Part shown: piece after piece, positions 15,755 to 23,367 of the stretch
How the letters are laid out: each line of letters opens with the position of its first letter
Numbering within the stretch: position 1 is the first letter of the stretch
Assembly: GCA_910588415.1 (NCBI GenBank)
Contig: CAJUPK010000002.1
Span: 1 to 50,116, forward strand
Source: an uncultured Oscillospiraceae bacterium
GTDB taxonomy: Bacteria; Bacillota; Clostridia; Oscillospirales; Acutalibacteraceae
DNA length: 50,116 nt
Reading direction: 5' to 3'
The notes under the pieces: generated by a model
Seen by the model: only the letters and a program-made list of their open reading frames with translations
What the model was told of the DNA's origin: nothing
The model's database searches: none
Position numbers and translations under genes: made by a program

Positions 15755-17485
15755 ATGTATAAGGTGCTGTACAGAAAATACCGCCCGCGCTTTTTCGCGG
15801 ATGTGGTGGGCCAGCCCCAGGTAACCCTTACCCTGAAAAACCAGCTGACCCGAGGCCGGATTGCCCACGCCTACCTGTTCACCGGCTCCCGCGGCACAGG
15901 CAAGACCACCTGCGCCAAAATCCTGGCCCGGGCGGTAAACTGCCTGGACCCCCAGGACGGGGACCCCTGCGGCGCCTGCAGCGTGTGCCGGGGCTTGGAG
16001 GACGGCTCCATCCTGGACGTGATGGAGATTGACGCGGCCAGCAACAACGGCGTGGAGAACGTGCGCGCCATTATCGAGGAGAGCAGCTTCACCCCCGCTA
16101 CCGCTAAATACCGGGTGTATATCATCGACGAGGTACACATGCTGTCCGTCCAGGCCTTCAACGCCCTGCTGAAAACCCTGGAGGAACCCCCGGCCCATGT
16201 GGTGTTTATTTTGGCCACTACAGAGGTCCACAAGCTGCCCCCCACCATTCTGTCCCGCTGCCAGCGCTTTGACTTCCGGCGTATCGCCCCCCAACTGATG
16301 GCGGAGCGGCTGGAGGAGGTGGCCCGGCAGGAGGAGGCCCAGCTGGACCCGGAGGCAGCCCTGCTCATCGCCCAGGTGGCGGACGGCGCTCTGCGGGACG
16401 GGCTCTCCCTGTTGGACCAGTGCCTGGGCCGGGACCGCCACATCACCCTGCAGACTGTCTATGAGACCGCTGGCCTGGCCGCCCGGGAGTATCTGGGAGA
16501 GCTGGCCCAGGCTGTGGCGGCCCGCAGCCCAGCGGCAGCCCTGCTCTGCGTGGACCAGCTGTACAAGGACTCTAAGGACCTGAACCGGCTGTGCGGCGAG
16601 CTGGCGGAGTATTTCCGGGGGCTGATGCTCTGCAAGACCATGCGCAGCCCCGGGGGACTGCTCCAGGTCTCCCAGCAGGAGCGGGAGGACATGGAGCGCC
16701 AGGCGGCCTCCATGACCCTGCCGGACATTCTCCACGGTCTGGACACCTTTGAGGAGACCTTGAACAAGATGCGCTTTGGCGACCAGCGCACCCAGCTGGA
16801 GATGGCCCTGGTGCGGCTGTGCTCCCCCGAGCTGGACGCCACCCCCGAGGCCCTGCTCCGCCGGATCGAAGCCCTGGAGGCAGCCGGGCCCCTTCTGGCC
16901 GCTGTGCCGGGGGCCATTCCCCCGGCGGTCCAGCCCGCCCCCCAGCCTCCTGCCGGGGAGTTCTCCTCCGGCAAAGAGGAACCGGCGCCCCCCTCCCCGC
17001 TGCCGGAGGACCTGGCGGCAGCCCTGGCCAGTCTGGACGAACCCCCGCCTCCTCCACGGCCAGCGCCCTCCCGCCCGGAACCAGCTCCCGCGCCCCCTCC
17101 CCCGCCGCCTGCCCCAGCCTCTCCGCCCAAATCGGCTGCCCCCAACATTGGGGAGCTCTCCGCCAAAGCCCAGCGCTTTTCCCAGTGGCCGGAGATTTTG
17201 CGGCTGCTGGACGGCGCTTCCGCCAGCACGGCCATGGCCTTTCAGGGCAGCACGGCCTATACCAGCGGGGACTATCTGCTCATCGACGCGCCGGAGATTG
17301 CCTTTGAGCTGCTGAAAAAATCCCAGCAGCGCCAGCGTCTGCGGGAGGCTGTCAGCCGGGTAACAGGCCGGCTCTACAAGCTGGGCCCCTACAAAAAGCC
17401 CGGCCATCAGGAGGAGCAGGCCGACCCCTTGGAAGCTCTGGCCCAGCGGGCCAGGGAGGCCGGGGTGCCTGTCACAGAAGTATGA
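15755..17485 (+). CDS. dnaX: DNA polymerase III subunit gamma/tau
   Basis: A 576-residue clamp-loader ATPase. MYKVLYRKYRPRFFADVVGQ is the family start; Walker A is GSRGTGKT (44-51); zinc cysteines are 63, 72, 75 and 78; Walker B is IIDEVHML; sensor 1 lies in FILATTEVHKLPPTILSRC. Domain III follows, then a proline-rich tether (about 395-465) and a C-terminal tau domain. The protein loads the sliding clamp and links polymerases at the fork. The ATG at 15755 has GGGAGGGG about eight bases upstream; the longer open frame reads back through the SRP RNA and is rejected. No A-rich slippage site was noted. It is followed by ybaB and recR, a conserved replication/repair cluster. Confidence 0.95.
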   Translation: MYKVLYRKYRPRFFADVVGQPQVTLTLKNQLTRGRIAHAYLFTGSRGTGKTTCAKILARAVNCLDPQDGDPCGACSVCRGLEDGSILDVMEIDAASNNGVENVRAIIEESSFTPATAKYRVYIIDEVHMLSVQAFNALLKTLEEPPAHVVFILATTEVHKLPPTILSRCQRFDFRRIAPQLMAERLEEVARQEEAQLDPEAALLIAQVADGALRDGLSLLDQCLGRDRHITLQTVYETAGLAAREYLGELAQAVAARSPAAALLCVDQLYKDSKDLNRLCGELAEYFRGLMLCKTMRSPGGLLQVSQQEREDMERQAASMTLPDILHGLDTFEETLNKMRFGDQRTQLEMALVRLCSPELDATPEALLRRIEALEAAGPLLAAVPGAIPPAVQPAPQPPAGEFSSGKEEPAPPSPLPEDLAAALASLDEPPPPPRPAPSRPEPAPAPPPPPPAPASPPKSAAPNIGELSAKAQRFSQWPEILRLLDGASASTAMAFQGSTAYTSGDYLLIDAPEIAFELLKKSQQRQRLREAVSRVTGRLYKLGPYKKPGHQEEQADPLEALAQRAREAGVPVTEV

Positions 17486-17572
17486 AGAAGCATAAATAAA
17501 ACGGCTGCCAGCGGTTTGGTCCCGGCAGCTCCCCATACATGGAAACACAGCAAACCGAAAGGATGATTTTGT

Positions 17573-17923
17573 ATGAAAGCCAGATTACCCCAGGGCTACA
17601 ACACCCCCGGCGCCGCCAACCTGCAGCAGCTGGCCCGCCAGGCCCAGAAGATGCAGGAGCAGATGGAGGCCATCACCGCCGAGCTGGAGGAGAAGGAGTA
17701 CACGGCCGCTGCTGGCGGCGACGCGGTAAAGGCCACAGTCACCGGCAAAATGGAGGTAAAGACCATAGACATCAAGCCCGAGGTCATTGACCCGGAGGAT
17801 GCGGAAATGCTGGGCGACCTGGTGGCCGCTGCCGTCAACGAGGCTTTGCGCGCTGCCGCCAAGGAGAAGGACGAGCGGCTCTCCGCTGTGTCCGGCGGCA
17901 TGGGCGTGCCGGGGCTTCTCTAA
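17573..17923 (+). CDS. ybaB: YbaB/EbfC nucleoid-associated protein
   Basis: A 116-residue DNA-binding protein of the YbaB/EbfC family. A mixed N-terminus is followed by a coiled helix (LQQLARQAQKMQEQMEAITAELEEKEY, about residues 16-42), the beta-sheet region VKATVTGKMEVKTIDI, and the C-terminal helix ending SGGMGVPGLL. It forms tweezer-like dimers on DNA. It lies between dnaX and recR, as in most Bacteria, and its stop overlaps the recR start by one base (TAATG). The N-terminal extension ARLPQGYNTPGAAN is slightly longer than usual. Confidence 0.93.
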   Translation: MKARLPQGYNTPGAANLQQLARQAQKMQEQMEAITAELEEKEYTAAAGGDAVKATVTGKMEVKTIDIKPEVIDPEDAEMLGDLVAAAVNEALRAAAKEKDERLSAVSGGMGVPGLL

Positions 17924-18525
17924 TGCCCGGCGGCTACCATGTGGCTCCCCTGGAGGCTCTGATCGATAAACTGGAAAGCCTGCCCAGTATTGGCCACAAG
18001 TCCGCCCAACGGCTTGCCTATTATATTTTAAATATGTCCCCCCAAGAGGCCCAGTCTCTGGCGGATTGCATTTTGAACGCCCACAACAAAATCCACTACT
18101 GCTCCCAGTGCTGCAACCTGACGGACGGGGAGCTCTGCCCCGTGTGCCGGGACGAGGGCCGGGACAGCGGCCTGCTCTGCGTGGTGGAGGAGCCCAAGGA
18201 CGTGTTCGCCCTGGAGCGGGGCGGAGATTTCCCCGGGCGTTACCATGTGCTGCACGGGGCCATTTCGCCCCTGTCCGGCGTGGGACCAGACCAGCTGAAA
18301 ATCAAAGAACTGCTGGCCCGCATCACCCCAGAGGTCCAAGAGGTCATCATGGCCACCAACCCCACAGTAGAGGGAGAGGCTACGGCCATGTACATTGCCC
18401 GGCTGCTGAAGCCCCTGGGTGTGCGGGTGACCCGCCTGGCCTACGGCGTGCCTGTGGGCGGGGATATCGAGTACGCGGACAATGTAACTCTGCAGCGGGC
18501 TCTGGCCGGCAGGCAGGAGCTTTAG
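17923..18525 (+). CDS. recR: recombination protein RecR
   Basis: A 200-residue protein with an N-terminal helix-hairpin-helix (LPSIGHKSAQRLAYYIL, 20-36), a zinc site (Cys60, Cys63, Cys72, Cys75), and a Toprim domain (LLCVVEEPKDVFALE, then TNPTVEGEATAMYIARLL). The C-terminal Walker-B-like region is GVPVGGDIEYAD. It acts with RecO in RecA loading at gaps. Length and motifs are standard. Translation is probably coupled to ybaB, since the ATG overlaps its TAA. Confidence 0.95.
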   Translation: MPGGYHVAPLEALIDKLESLPSIGHKSAQRLAYYILNMSPQEAQSLADCILNAHNKIHYCSQCCNLTDGELCPVCRDEGRDSGLLCVVEEPKDVFALERGGDFPGRYHVLHGAISPLSGVGPDQLKIKELLARITPEVQEVIMATNPTVEGEATAMYIARLLKPLGVRVTRLAYGVPVGGDIEYADNVTLQRALAGRQEL

Positions 18526-18602
18526 TCTCCCTATGATCCCTTTCCCTTATTACTTTAAAATATTATATTAAAACAATTTTTCAGTTTTTAGGAGGTGCGC
18601 CT

Positions 18603-19070
18603 ATGCAGGCCAAGCCCGCCACAAAAACTATTGCCCAAAACAAAAAGGCTTATCACGACTACTTCGTGGAGGAGAGTTTTGAGGCCGGCCTGGAGCTGGA
18701 GGGCACCGAAGTAAAGTCCCTGCGCCAGGGCCGGGCCAACCTGAAAGACGCCTGGTGCTCTGTGGTCAACGGCGAGATGCTGATGAACGGCTGCCACATC
18801 AGCCAGTATGACTTTGGCAACCGCTTTAACTGCGACCCCCTGCGGGTGCGCCGGCTGCTGCTGCACAAGCGGGAGATTCTGCGCCTGTACGGCCTGGTAA
18901 AGCAGCAGGGCTATGCCCTGATTCCCCTGTCCCTCTACTTTAAGGGCAGCCGGGTAAAGGTGCAGCTGGGCCTGTGCAAGGGCAAAAAGCTCTATGACAA
19001 GCGGGCCGACATGGCGGAAAAGGCCGCCAAGCGGGACATGGAGCGCGCCTTAAAAGAGCGCAACCGTTGA
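18603..19070 (+). CDS. smpB: SsrA-binding protein
   Basis: A 155-residue tmRNA partner used in trans-translation to rescue stalled ribosomes. The start is IAQNKKAYHDYFVEESFEAG, with the OB-fold GTEVKSLRQGRANLKDAW and the basic tail KAAKRDMERALKERNR, all typical. GGAGG lies eight bases before ATG. No tmRNA gene is adjacent, unlike in many Firmicutes. A hairpin terminator follows 30 bases after the stop. It is 77 bases after recR and could be read from the same transcript. Confidence 0.95.
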   Translation: MQAKPATKTIAQNKKAYHDYFVEESFEAGLELEGTEVKSLRQGRANLKDAWCSVVNGEMLMNGCHISQYDFGNRFNCDPLRVRRLLLHKREILRLYGLVKQQGYALIPLSLYFKGSRVKVQLGLCKGKKLYDKRADMAEKAAKRDMERALKERNR

Positions 19071-19099
19071 TCTATACTATGATACGCTTTATAGAAGAA

Positions 19100-19135
19100 C
19101 CTGCAGCCAGTAGCTTCCTGGCTGCAGGCCTTTTT
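19100..19135 (+). terminator. intrinsic terminator after smpB
   Basis: CCTGCAGCCAG and CTGGCTGCAGG form an 11-bp stem with a seven-base loop, followed by CCTTTTT. Confidence 0.9.
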
Positions 19136-19200
19136 AGTTAGAATAAAAATATGTAAATACGGCAAATATGAATTTATTAAAAATTTCTATCAGCTTTCTA

Positions 19201-19229
19201 TTTACATTTTAATACATATGTGCTACAAT
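19201..19229 (+). promoter_or_regulatory. sigma-A promoter of the PadR gene
   Basis: TTTACA (19201-19206), 17-base spacer, TACAAT (19224-19229). The surrounding 100 bases are clearly richer in A and T than the rest of the window. Confidence 0.75.
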
Positions 19230-19253
19230 AGCTCATGAAAGTGGGGTGTCACA

Positions 19254-19616
19254 ATGAAAAGCATAGAATTTACCAAGAAGGTCCCTTTAGAGCTACTGTG
19301 CATGCTGCTATTGGAAGAAAGAGACATGTATGGCTATGAAATGGTACAGGAGCTGAAAAAGCGGACGGATGGACTTCTCACCATCAATGTGACCACGCTG
19401 TATCTTGCCCTGAAGCGCCTGACAGAGCGCCAGTATATCTCCACCTACTATTCAGAAGAGGCAGAGGCCGCCAGAGAGCGCTCTCGAATCTACTACCACT
19501 GGGAGCCAGCTGCAGAGGAATACCAGGAGCAGCTGTTTGGGGAATACCAGAAAGCCGTACAAGGTGTGCAGAAATTTTTAGACTACAGCAAAACAGGTAA
19601 AAGCGGGGCAGCCTAA
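19254..19616 (+). CDS. PadR-family transcriptional regulator
   Basis: A 120-residue winged-helix protein. The block ELLCMLLLEERDMYGYEMVQEL (about 13-34) is the PadR wing-helix signature, and TLYLALKRLTERQYISTYYS (about 48-67) forms the recognition helix and wing. The short C-terminal helix would dimerise. PadR proteins repress efflux pumps or detoxification genes and release DNA on ligand binding. It is alone here, with its own promoter and a strong terminator; the nearest possible target is the ABC exporter cassette 2 kb downstream, but no shared operator was identified. The ribosome site (GGGGTG) is weak. Confidence 0.88.
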   Translation: MKSIEFTKKVPLELLCMLLLEERDMYGYEMVQELKKRTDGLLTINVTTLYLALKRLTERQYISTYYSEEAEAARERSRIYYHWEPAAEEYQEQLFGEYQKAVQGVQKFLDYSKTGKSGAA

Positions 19617-19872
19617 CTGCTGTTCCCTTTACAAAAAACCTCCTAATTGGGATGGACCTCTTGGAATCGGTTCGTCCACAGAAAAGCGGCGGTATGCCCT
19701 CTGCAAAGAGCATACCGCCGCTTTCTTCTATCTCTTTTCCGTATTGCCCGTTCTCAGGCCCCCTGCTCCATATAGTCCCGGCTGCCGTTTAAGGGGATTA
19801 GCTTCTACGTCCTTCCTTTTATCATAAAGTGAGCCGCTCTGTCTTGAGCGGCTTTCACAATACCTGCAAGTT
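19617..19872. other. intergenic region after padR
   Basis: No gene seen. It contains the long terminator at 19683-19724 and a second stem AGCCGCTC/GAGCGGCT (19832-19853), which is palindromic enough to work on either strand. A short reverse open frame across 19728-19940 overlaps the tRNA and terminators and is not supported. Confidence 0.6.
19683..19724 (+). terminator. long terminator after padR, symmetrical
   Basis: AAAGCGGCGGTATGC and GCATACCGCCGCTTT pair perfectly over 15 bases with a 12-base loop, followed by CTTCTATCTCTTTT. A-rich bases on the other side could let it act on the minus strand as well. Confidence 0.88.
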
Positions 19873-19909
19873 AAAAAGTTCGCGCAGCCACAAACGTGAG
19901 TGCGCGAAC
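19873..19909 (-). terminator. terminator of the tRNA-Gly/tRNA-Arg operon
   Basis: On the minus strand GTTCGCGCA/TGCGCGAAC, nine base pairs with a 14-base loop, followed by TTTTTAA; it lies 20 bases beyond the encoded CCA of tRNA-Arg. Confidence 0.88.
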
Positions 19910-19929
19910 TGCCTGCGGGAGTTGCCCGC

Positions 19930-20006
19930 TGGCGCGCCAAAAGGGACTCGAACCCCTGGCCTACTGCTTAGAAGGCAGTTGCTCTATCCAGCTGAGCTAT
20001 TGGCGC
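19930..20006 (-). tRNA. tRNA-Arg (anticodon TCT)
   Basis: Acceptor GCGCCAA pairs with TTGGCGC; D-loop AGCTCAGCTGGATAGAGC; anticodon arm ACTGC-CTTCTAA-GCAGT giving TCT; T-arm GGGGTTCGAGTCCC. The 3' CCA is encoded (19930-19932). It is the second gene of a two-tRNA operon. Confidence 0.95.
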
Positions 20007-20118
20007 ATAGGGGCGAAGCTTTAAGCCCGCAAAACAAATGGCTGTCAGGGAGAAGGCAAGACGAATAAGGGGGGATGAAAACGTCCTGTCGATTCTCCCT
20101 AAAGCCACAACTTGAAAT

Positions 20119-20192
20119 TGGAGCGGGTGATGGGAATCGAACCCACACGACCAGCTTGGAAGGCTGGAGTTCTACCACTGAACTACACCCGC
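20119..20192 (-). tRNA. tRNA-Gly (anticodon TCC)
   Basis: Acceptor GCGGGTG pairs with CACCCGC; D-arm GTTCAGTGGTAGAAC; anticodon arm CCAGC-CTTCCAA-GCTGG giving TCC; T-arm TGGGTTCGATTCCCA. CCA is encoded. It lies upstream of tRNA-Arg on the minus strand. Confidence 0.95.
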
Positions 20193-20198
20193 ACACAC

Positions 20199-20235
20199 CT
20201 TGCGGTGGGCAAACGCGCCTCTTGACTTTGCTGAA
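20199..20235. repeat. 37-base direct repeat, copy 1 (tRNA leader)
   Basis: Begins CTTGCGGTGGGCAAACGC and ends TTTGCTGAA. It matches copy 2 (20293-20329) at 33 of 37 positions. Copy 1 abuts the 5' end of tRNA-Gly in the transcript. Confidence 0.75.
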
Positions 20236-20292
20236 ATCGTTAGCCATGCCGCCCGCGTTAGAGGCTTTCTGCCATCAGCCAGCTTCTGCTCT

Positions 20293-20329
20293 CTTGCGGT
20301 GGGCAAACGCACCTTTTTGCTTTGCTGAA
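20293..20329. repeat. 37-base direct repeat, copy 2
   Basis: Near-identical to copy 1, 94 bases away. Similar spacers often flank tandem tRNAs, so the pair may be a scar of a lost tRNA gene. Confidence 0.75.
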
Positions 20330-20414
20330 GCTGGAGCTGCCCCAACCAGGACTTGTCCTTCCACAGTCAGAGAAAAACAGCACTGCCTGCAAAGCTCTTA
20401 CCACTTACTTAGTA

Positions 20415-20443
20415 AGTATAGCACAGACAGCGCTGTTCGTCAA
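20415..20443 (-). promoter_or_regulatory. promoter of the tRNA-Gly/tRNA-Arg operon
   Basis: TTGACG (20438-20443), 17-base spacer, TATACT (20415-20420) on the minus strand. A 15-base palindrome ACTTACTTAGTAAGT (20403-20417) overlaps the -10 box and start point. Confidence 0.8.
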
Positions 20444-20499
20444 GCGTCTCCTGGATATTTTTTCTGGGAAGCCCTTTTCCTGTGCCCCCAGACCCCGTT

Positions 20500-21198
20500 T
20501 TACGCCACCACTTGGTAAATGCACAGGGTATGCAGCACGCTGCCGCCCAGCACAAACAGGTGGAACACCGAGTGCATATAGGGCCGCTTTTTGCCCAGGC
20601 CATACAGCACCGCGCCCACAGTATACAGCACCCCGCCTGTCAGCAGGCACCAAAAGCCCAGGGGGTTCAGGTTCTGCCGCAGAGGGCCCATGGCCAGCAC
20701 CACCACCCAACCCATTGCCAGATAGCAGACCATGGAGAACACCTTAAAGCGCTCCACGCTCACCGCGTTCAGGATAACCCCCACCAGGGCTGCGGCCCAC
20801 ACACCGCCAAACATGGTCCAGCCCTGCCACCCGCCCAGACACACCAGCGTGATGGGCGTATAGGTCCCGGCAATCAGCAGAAAGATGGTGCAGTGGTCCA
20901 GAGACCGGAAGACTTTTTTCGCCCGATTCAGGCCCAGGCCATGGTAAATGGCGGATATGCTGTACAGGGCAATCATCGAACCACCGTAGATGGACACAGC
21001 GCTGACCTTCAGAGGGGTCTTCTCGCAGAAGACCAGCAGCAGCACCAGCGCGGCGGCAGCCAGCACTGCGGAGGCCCCGTGGGACGTGGAAGAGAATATC
21101 TCCTCTCCCAGGGAATACCGGGGCAGGCCCAGGGCCTGGCACTTTGCCCGGCGCAGGGAGGCCCTGCGGTGGTTTCTCAGCTTCATCGTATTTTCCAT
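20500..21198 (-). CDS. hemolysin III (PAQR) family membrane protein
   Basis: A 232-residue integral membrane protein with about seven hydrophobic helices. The motifs SLGEEIFSSTSHGASAVLA, SAIYHGLGL, KVFRSLDHCTIFLLIAGTYTP and the C-terminal RPYMHSVFHLFVLGGSVLH contain the serine, aspartate and histidines that bind zinc in the HlyIII/progestin-receptor-like fold. Despite the name, bacterial members are thought to act on lipids or membrane homeostasis. GAGGTG precedes the ATG by seven bases. It has its own promoter (21259-21287) and is convergent with the padR/tRNA region. No operon partner. Confidence 0.9.
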   Translation of the reverse strand: MENTMKLRNHRRASLRRAKCQALGLPRYSLGEEIFSSTSHGASAVLAAAALVLLLVFCEKTPLKVSAVSIYGGSMIALYSISAIYHGLGLNRAKKVFRSLDHCTIFLLIAGTYTPITLVCLGGWQGWTMFGGVWAAALVGVILNAVSVERFKVFSMVCYLAMGWVVVLAMGPLRQNLNPLGFWCLLTGGVLYTVGAVLYGLGKKRPYMHSVFHLFVLGGSVLHTLCIYQVVA

Positions 21199-21258
21199 TA
21201 CGCCGCACCTCGCTTTTTAAAATTGCAACAAATAGTTTTGAAAACCATCTTTAGCTTT

Positions 21259-21287
21259 ATTATATACTTTCTTTTTGAAAAATGCAA
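21259..21287 (-). promoter_or_regulatory. sigma-A promoter of the hemolysin III gene
   Basis: TTGCAT (21282-21287), 17-base spacer, TATAAT (21259-21264) on the minus strand. Confidence 0.8.
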
Positions 21288-21347
21288 GGGGAAACATCTC
21301 CTTTTTTCGGAAAAACCCCCAAAGTCATAAAAATTTAACATCTTCTC

Positions 21348-21376
21348 TTGACTTTGCCCACCAAAGGTGCTACCAT
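21348..21376 (+). promoter_or_regulatory. sigma-A promoter of the ABC exporter cassette
   Basis: TTGACT (21348-21353), 17-base spacer, TACCAT (21371-21376). The transcript start near 21383 leaves a leader of about 160 bases before the first gene. Confidence 0.75.
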
Positions 21377-21408
21377 AAGCCTACCTCTCATTTTCACTCA
21401 ATCAAATA

Positions 21409-21540
21409 GTGAAAGCGCAGATCCGTGTACGTTGCGCGGAAGCAGGCGCAGCACAAACTGAAAGAGCGGCCCAACGGGCCTGCCCTGCAGTGTGCTGTGC
21501 CTTTTTTAGGAAGTTCACACGATACAGACAGTCGAGGTAA
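21409..21540 (+). CDS. possible leader peptide (upstream ORF) of the exporter cassette
   Basis: A GTG-started frame of 43 codons runs through both arms of the leader terminator and ends with TAA three bases before the exporter ATG. No clear ribosome site precedes the GTG. If translated, ribosomes moving or stalling here would control the terminator, as in ribosome-mediated attenuation of some Firmicute multidrug exporters. The composition (many Ala, Arg, Cys) is not typical of a conserved peptide. It may be a chance frame; kept because of its position. Confidence 0.3.
   Translation: MKAQIRVRCAEAGAAQTERAAQRACPAVCCAFFRKFTRYRQSR
21445..21507 (+). terminator. leader terminator (attenuator-like) before the exporter cassette
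   Basis: GGCGCAGCACA (21445-21455) pairs with TGTGCTGTGCC (21491-21501) over 11 bases with one G-U pair; an inner hairpin GGCCC/GGGCC fills the loop, and TTTTTT follows. It lies between the promoter and the first gene, so reading into the cassette must require bypass of this terminator. Confidence 0.78.
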
Positions 21541-21543
21541 ACC

Positions 21544-23355
21544 ATGAAAAAGGAAGTACAAAAGAAAAACTCCACAAAAAAGTCCAGCATTCTCCGCTTT
21601 TTCCCCTTTACCAAGGGCCTGCGGAAAAACTTTTTGCTGGCCATGCTCACGGTGGTCATCTCCGCTGCGGCAAACTACATGACGCCCCAGGTCATCCGGG
21701 TCACGGTGGACTCGGTGATCAACAATGAGCCCTTCAGCCTGCCGGACTTTGTGCTGGGCTGGCTGAACAGCCTGGGCGGCCGGGAATTTCTGCGGCAGCA
21801 CATCCTGGTCTGCGCGGCGGCGGCTCTGCTGTTCGCGGTGATTGCCGGGCTCTCGGACTTTGCCTCCCGCACAAACCTGGCCGCTGGCTGCGAGGGCACG
21901 GTAGAGCGCATCCGCAGCAGGCTCTTCGGCCACATCCAGCGGCTGCCCTATGCCTGGCACAACTCCCACCAGACAGGCGACATCATCCAGCGCTGCACCC
22001 AGGACGTGGAGCTTATCCGCCGCTTTGTCAACGAGCAGCTGATGACCGTGATACGCACGGTGCTGGCCATTGCCATCTCCCTCACCCTGATGTTCCTGAT
22101 GAACGTGCAGCTCTCCCTGCTAGTGCTGGCCTTCATCCCCGTGGTGCTGGGCTACTCCTTGATATTCTTTGTCATTGTGGGCAAAAAATTCGACCAGGCC
22201 GACCAGACCGAGGGCCAGCTCACCGCTTTGGTCCAGGAGAACCTTACCGGCGTGCGGGTGGTGCGGGCCTTTGGCCGCGAGCGCTTTGAGATCGACCGTT
22301 TTAATAAGAAAAACCAGGAGTTCGCGGACCTGTGGTCCCATCTGGGCAAAATCCTGGGCGTGGACTGGGGCCTGGGCGAGCTGTTCGCTGGCCTGCAGGC
22401 CCTGGTGGTCATGGTGGTGGGGGTGTTCTTTGTGGAGAACGGCTCTATTACCGAGGGGGAGTTTCTGGCCTTCACCGCCTACAACTCCATGCTGGCCTGG
22501 CCTGTGGCCCAGCTGGGCCGTGTGCTCAGCGAGCTGAGCAAGACCTCCATCAGCGCCACCCGCCTCTTTGACATTCTGGACGCCCAGGAGGAGCAGGACT
22601 GCCCTGCCCCCCAGACCCCTCCCCTGGACGGGGACCTGGTGTTCGACCACGTAAGCTTTTCCTATGGAGAGGGCAGCGGCGTGCTGGAGGACGTGAGCTT
22701 CACCATAAAGGCAGGCAGCACCTTCGGCATTTTGGGGTCCACAGGCAGCGGCAAGTCCACCTTGATGGTCCTGCTGGACCGGCTCTATGAGCTGCCAGAG
22801 GGCCAGGGTACCATCTCTATTGGCGGGGTGGACATCCGCAAAATCAAGCTGGAACACCTGCGCCGGGGCATCGGCATGGTGCTGCAAGAGCCCTTCCTGT
22901 TCTCCAAGACCTTCCGGGAGAGCATTGCGGACGGCTCCAGCCGCCAGGACCTGGAGACCGTGCGCCGTTATGCCCGCATGGCTGTTATTGACGACGCCAT
23001 CGAGGGCTTTGCCCAGGGGTACGACACCCCTATCGGCGAGCGGGGCGTCACCATCTCCGGCGGCCAGAAGCAGCGGGTGGCCATTGCCCGTATGCTTATG
23101 CAGGACACGCCTATTAAAATTTTTGACGACTCCCTCTCCGCTGTGGACATGGAGACTGACCAGAAGATCCGCCAGTCCATCAAAGAGAATGTCCACGGCA
23201 CCACCATTTTGATCGCCCACCGGATCACCACCTTGATGAACGCGGACCAGATCCTGGTGCTGGACCGGGGCCGGGTAGCCCAACTGGGCACCCACCAGGA
23301 GCTTGTTGCCCAGGATGGAATCTACAAGCGGATTTATGAGATGCAGAAGTCGTAA
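21544..23355 (+). CDS. heterodimeric ABC exporter half, degenerate-site subunit
   Basis: A 603-residue half-transporter: six-helix membrane domain (about 20-330), then ATPase. Walker A is GSTGSGKS (398-405), the signature ISGGQ (504-508) is intact, and Walker B ends FDD (527-529), so Asp529 replaces the catalytic glutamate. In heterodimeric exporters such as TM287/288 or BmrCD this is the subunit that builds the non-hydrolysing site while lending its good signature to the partner. The partner is the 611-residue protein two genes on. Such pairs export drugs, lipids or peptides outward across the membrane. A GAGGT site precedes the ATG. The gene is preceded by a leader terminator. Confidence 0.92.
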   Translation: MKKEVQKKNSTKKSSILRFFPFTKGLRKNFLLAMLTVVISAAANYMTPQVIRVTVDSVINNEPFSLPDFVLGWLNSLGGREFLRQHILVCAAAALLFAVIAGLSDFASRTNLAAGCEGTVERIRSRLFGHIQRLPYAWHNSHQTGDIIQRCTQDVELIRRFVNEQLMTVIRTVLAIAISLTLMFLMNVQLSLLVLAFIPVVLGYSLIFFVIVGKKFDQADQTEGQLTALVQENLTGVRVVRAFGRERFEIDRFNKKNQEFADLWSHLGKILGVDWGLGELFAGLQALVVMVVGVFFVENGSITEGEFLAFTAYNSMLAWPVAQLGRVLSELSKTSISATRLFDILDAQEEQDCPAPQTPPLDGDLVFDHVSFSYGEGSGVLEDVSFTIKAGSTFGILGSTGSGKSTLMVLLDRLYELPEGQGTISIGGVDIRKIKLEHLRRGIGMVLQEPFLFSKTFRESIADGSSRQDLETVRRYARMAVIDDAIEGFAQGYDTPIGERGVTISGGQKQRVAIARMLMQDTPIKIFDDSLSAVDMETDQKIRQSIKENVHGTTILIAHRITTLMNADQILVLDRGRVAQLGTHQELVAQDGIYKRIYEMQKS

Positions 23356-23367
23356 GGAGGAGCTGGT

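Larger units (their letters stand above)
20193..20499. other. leader region of the tRNA operon
   Basis: No protein gene is supported. The region holds two 37-base direct repeats (20199-20235, 20293-20329), the tRNA operon promoter (20415-20443) and a 15-base palindrome over the -10 box (20403-20417). The rest, including 20444-20499 after the hemolysin III stop, shows no clear element. Confidence 0.6.

Noticed and set aside
15725..17548. Minus-strand 607-codon frame opposite dnaX
   Set aside because: Shadow of dnaX with no recognisable domain.
20199..20329. The two 37-base repeats as a CRISPR array
   Set aside because: Only two copies, imperfect, inside a tRNA operon leader, and no cas genes in the window.
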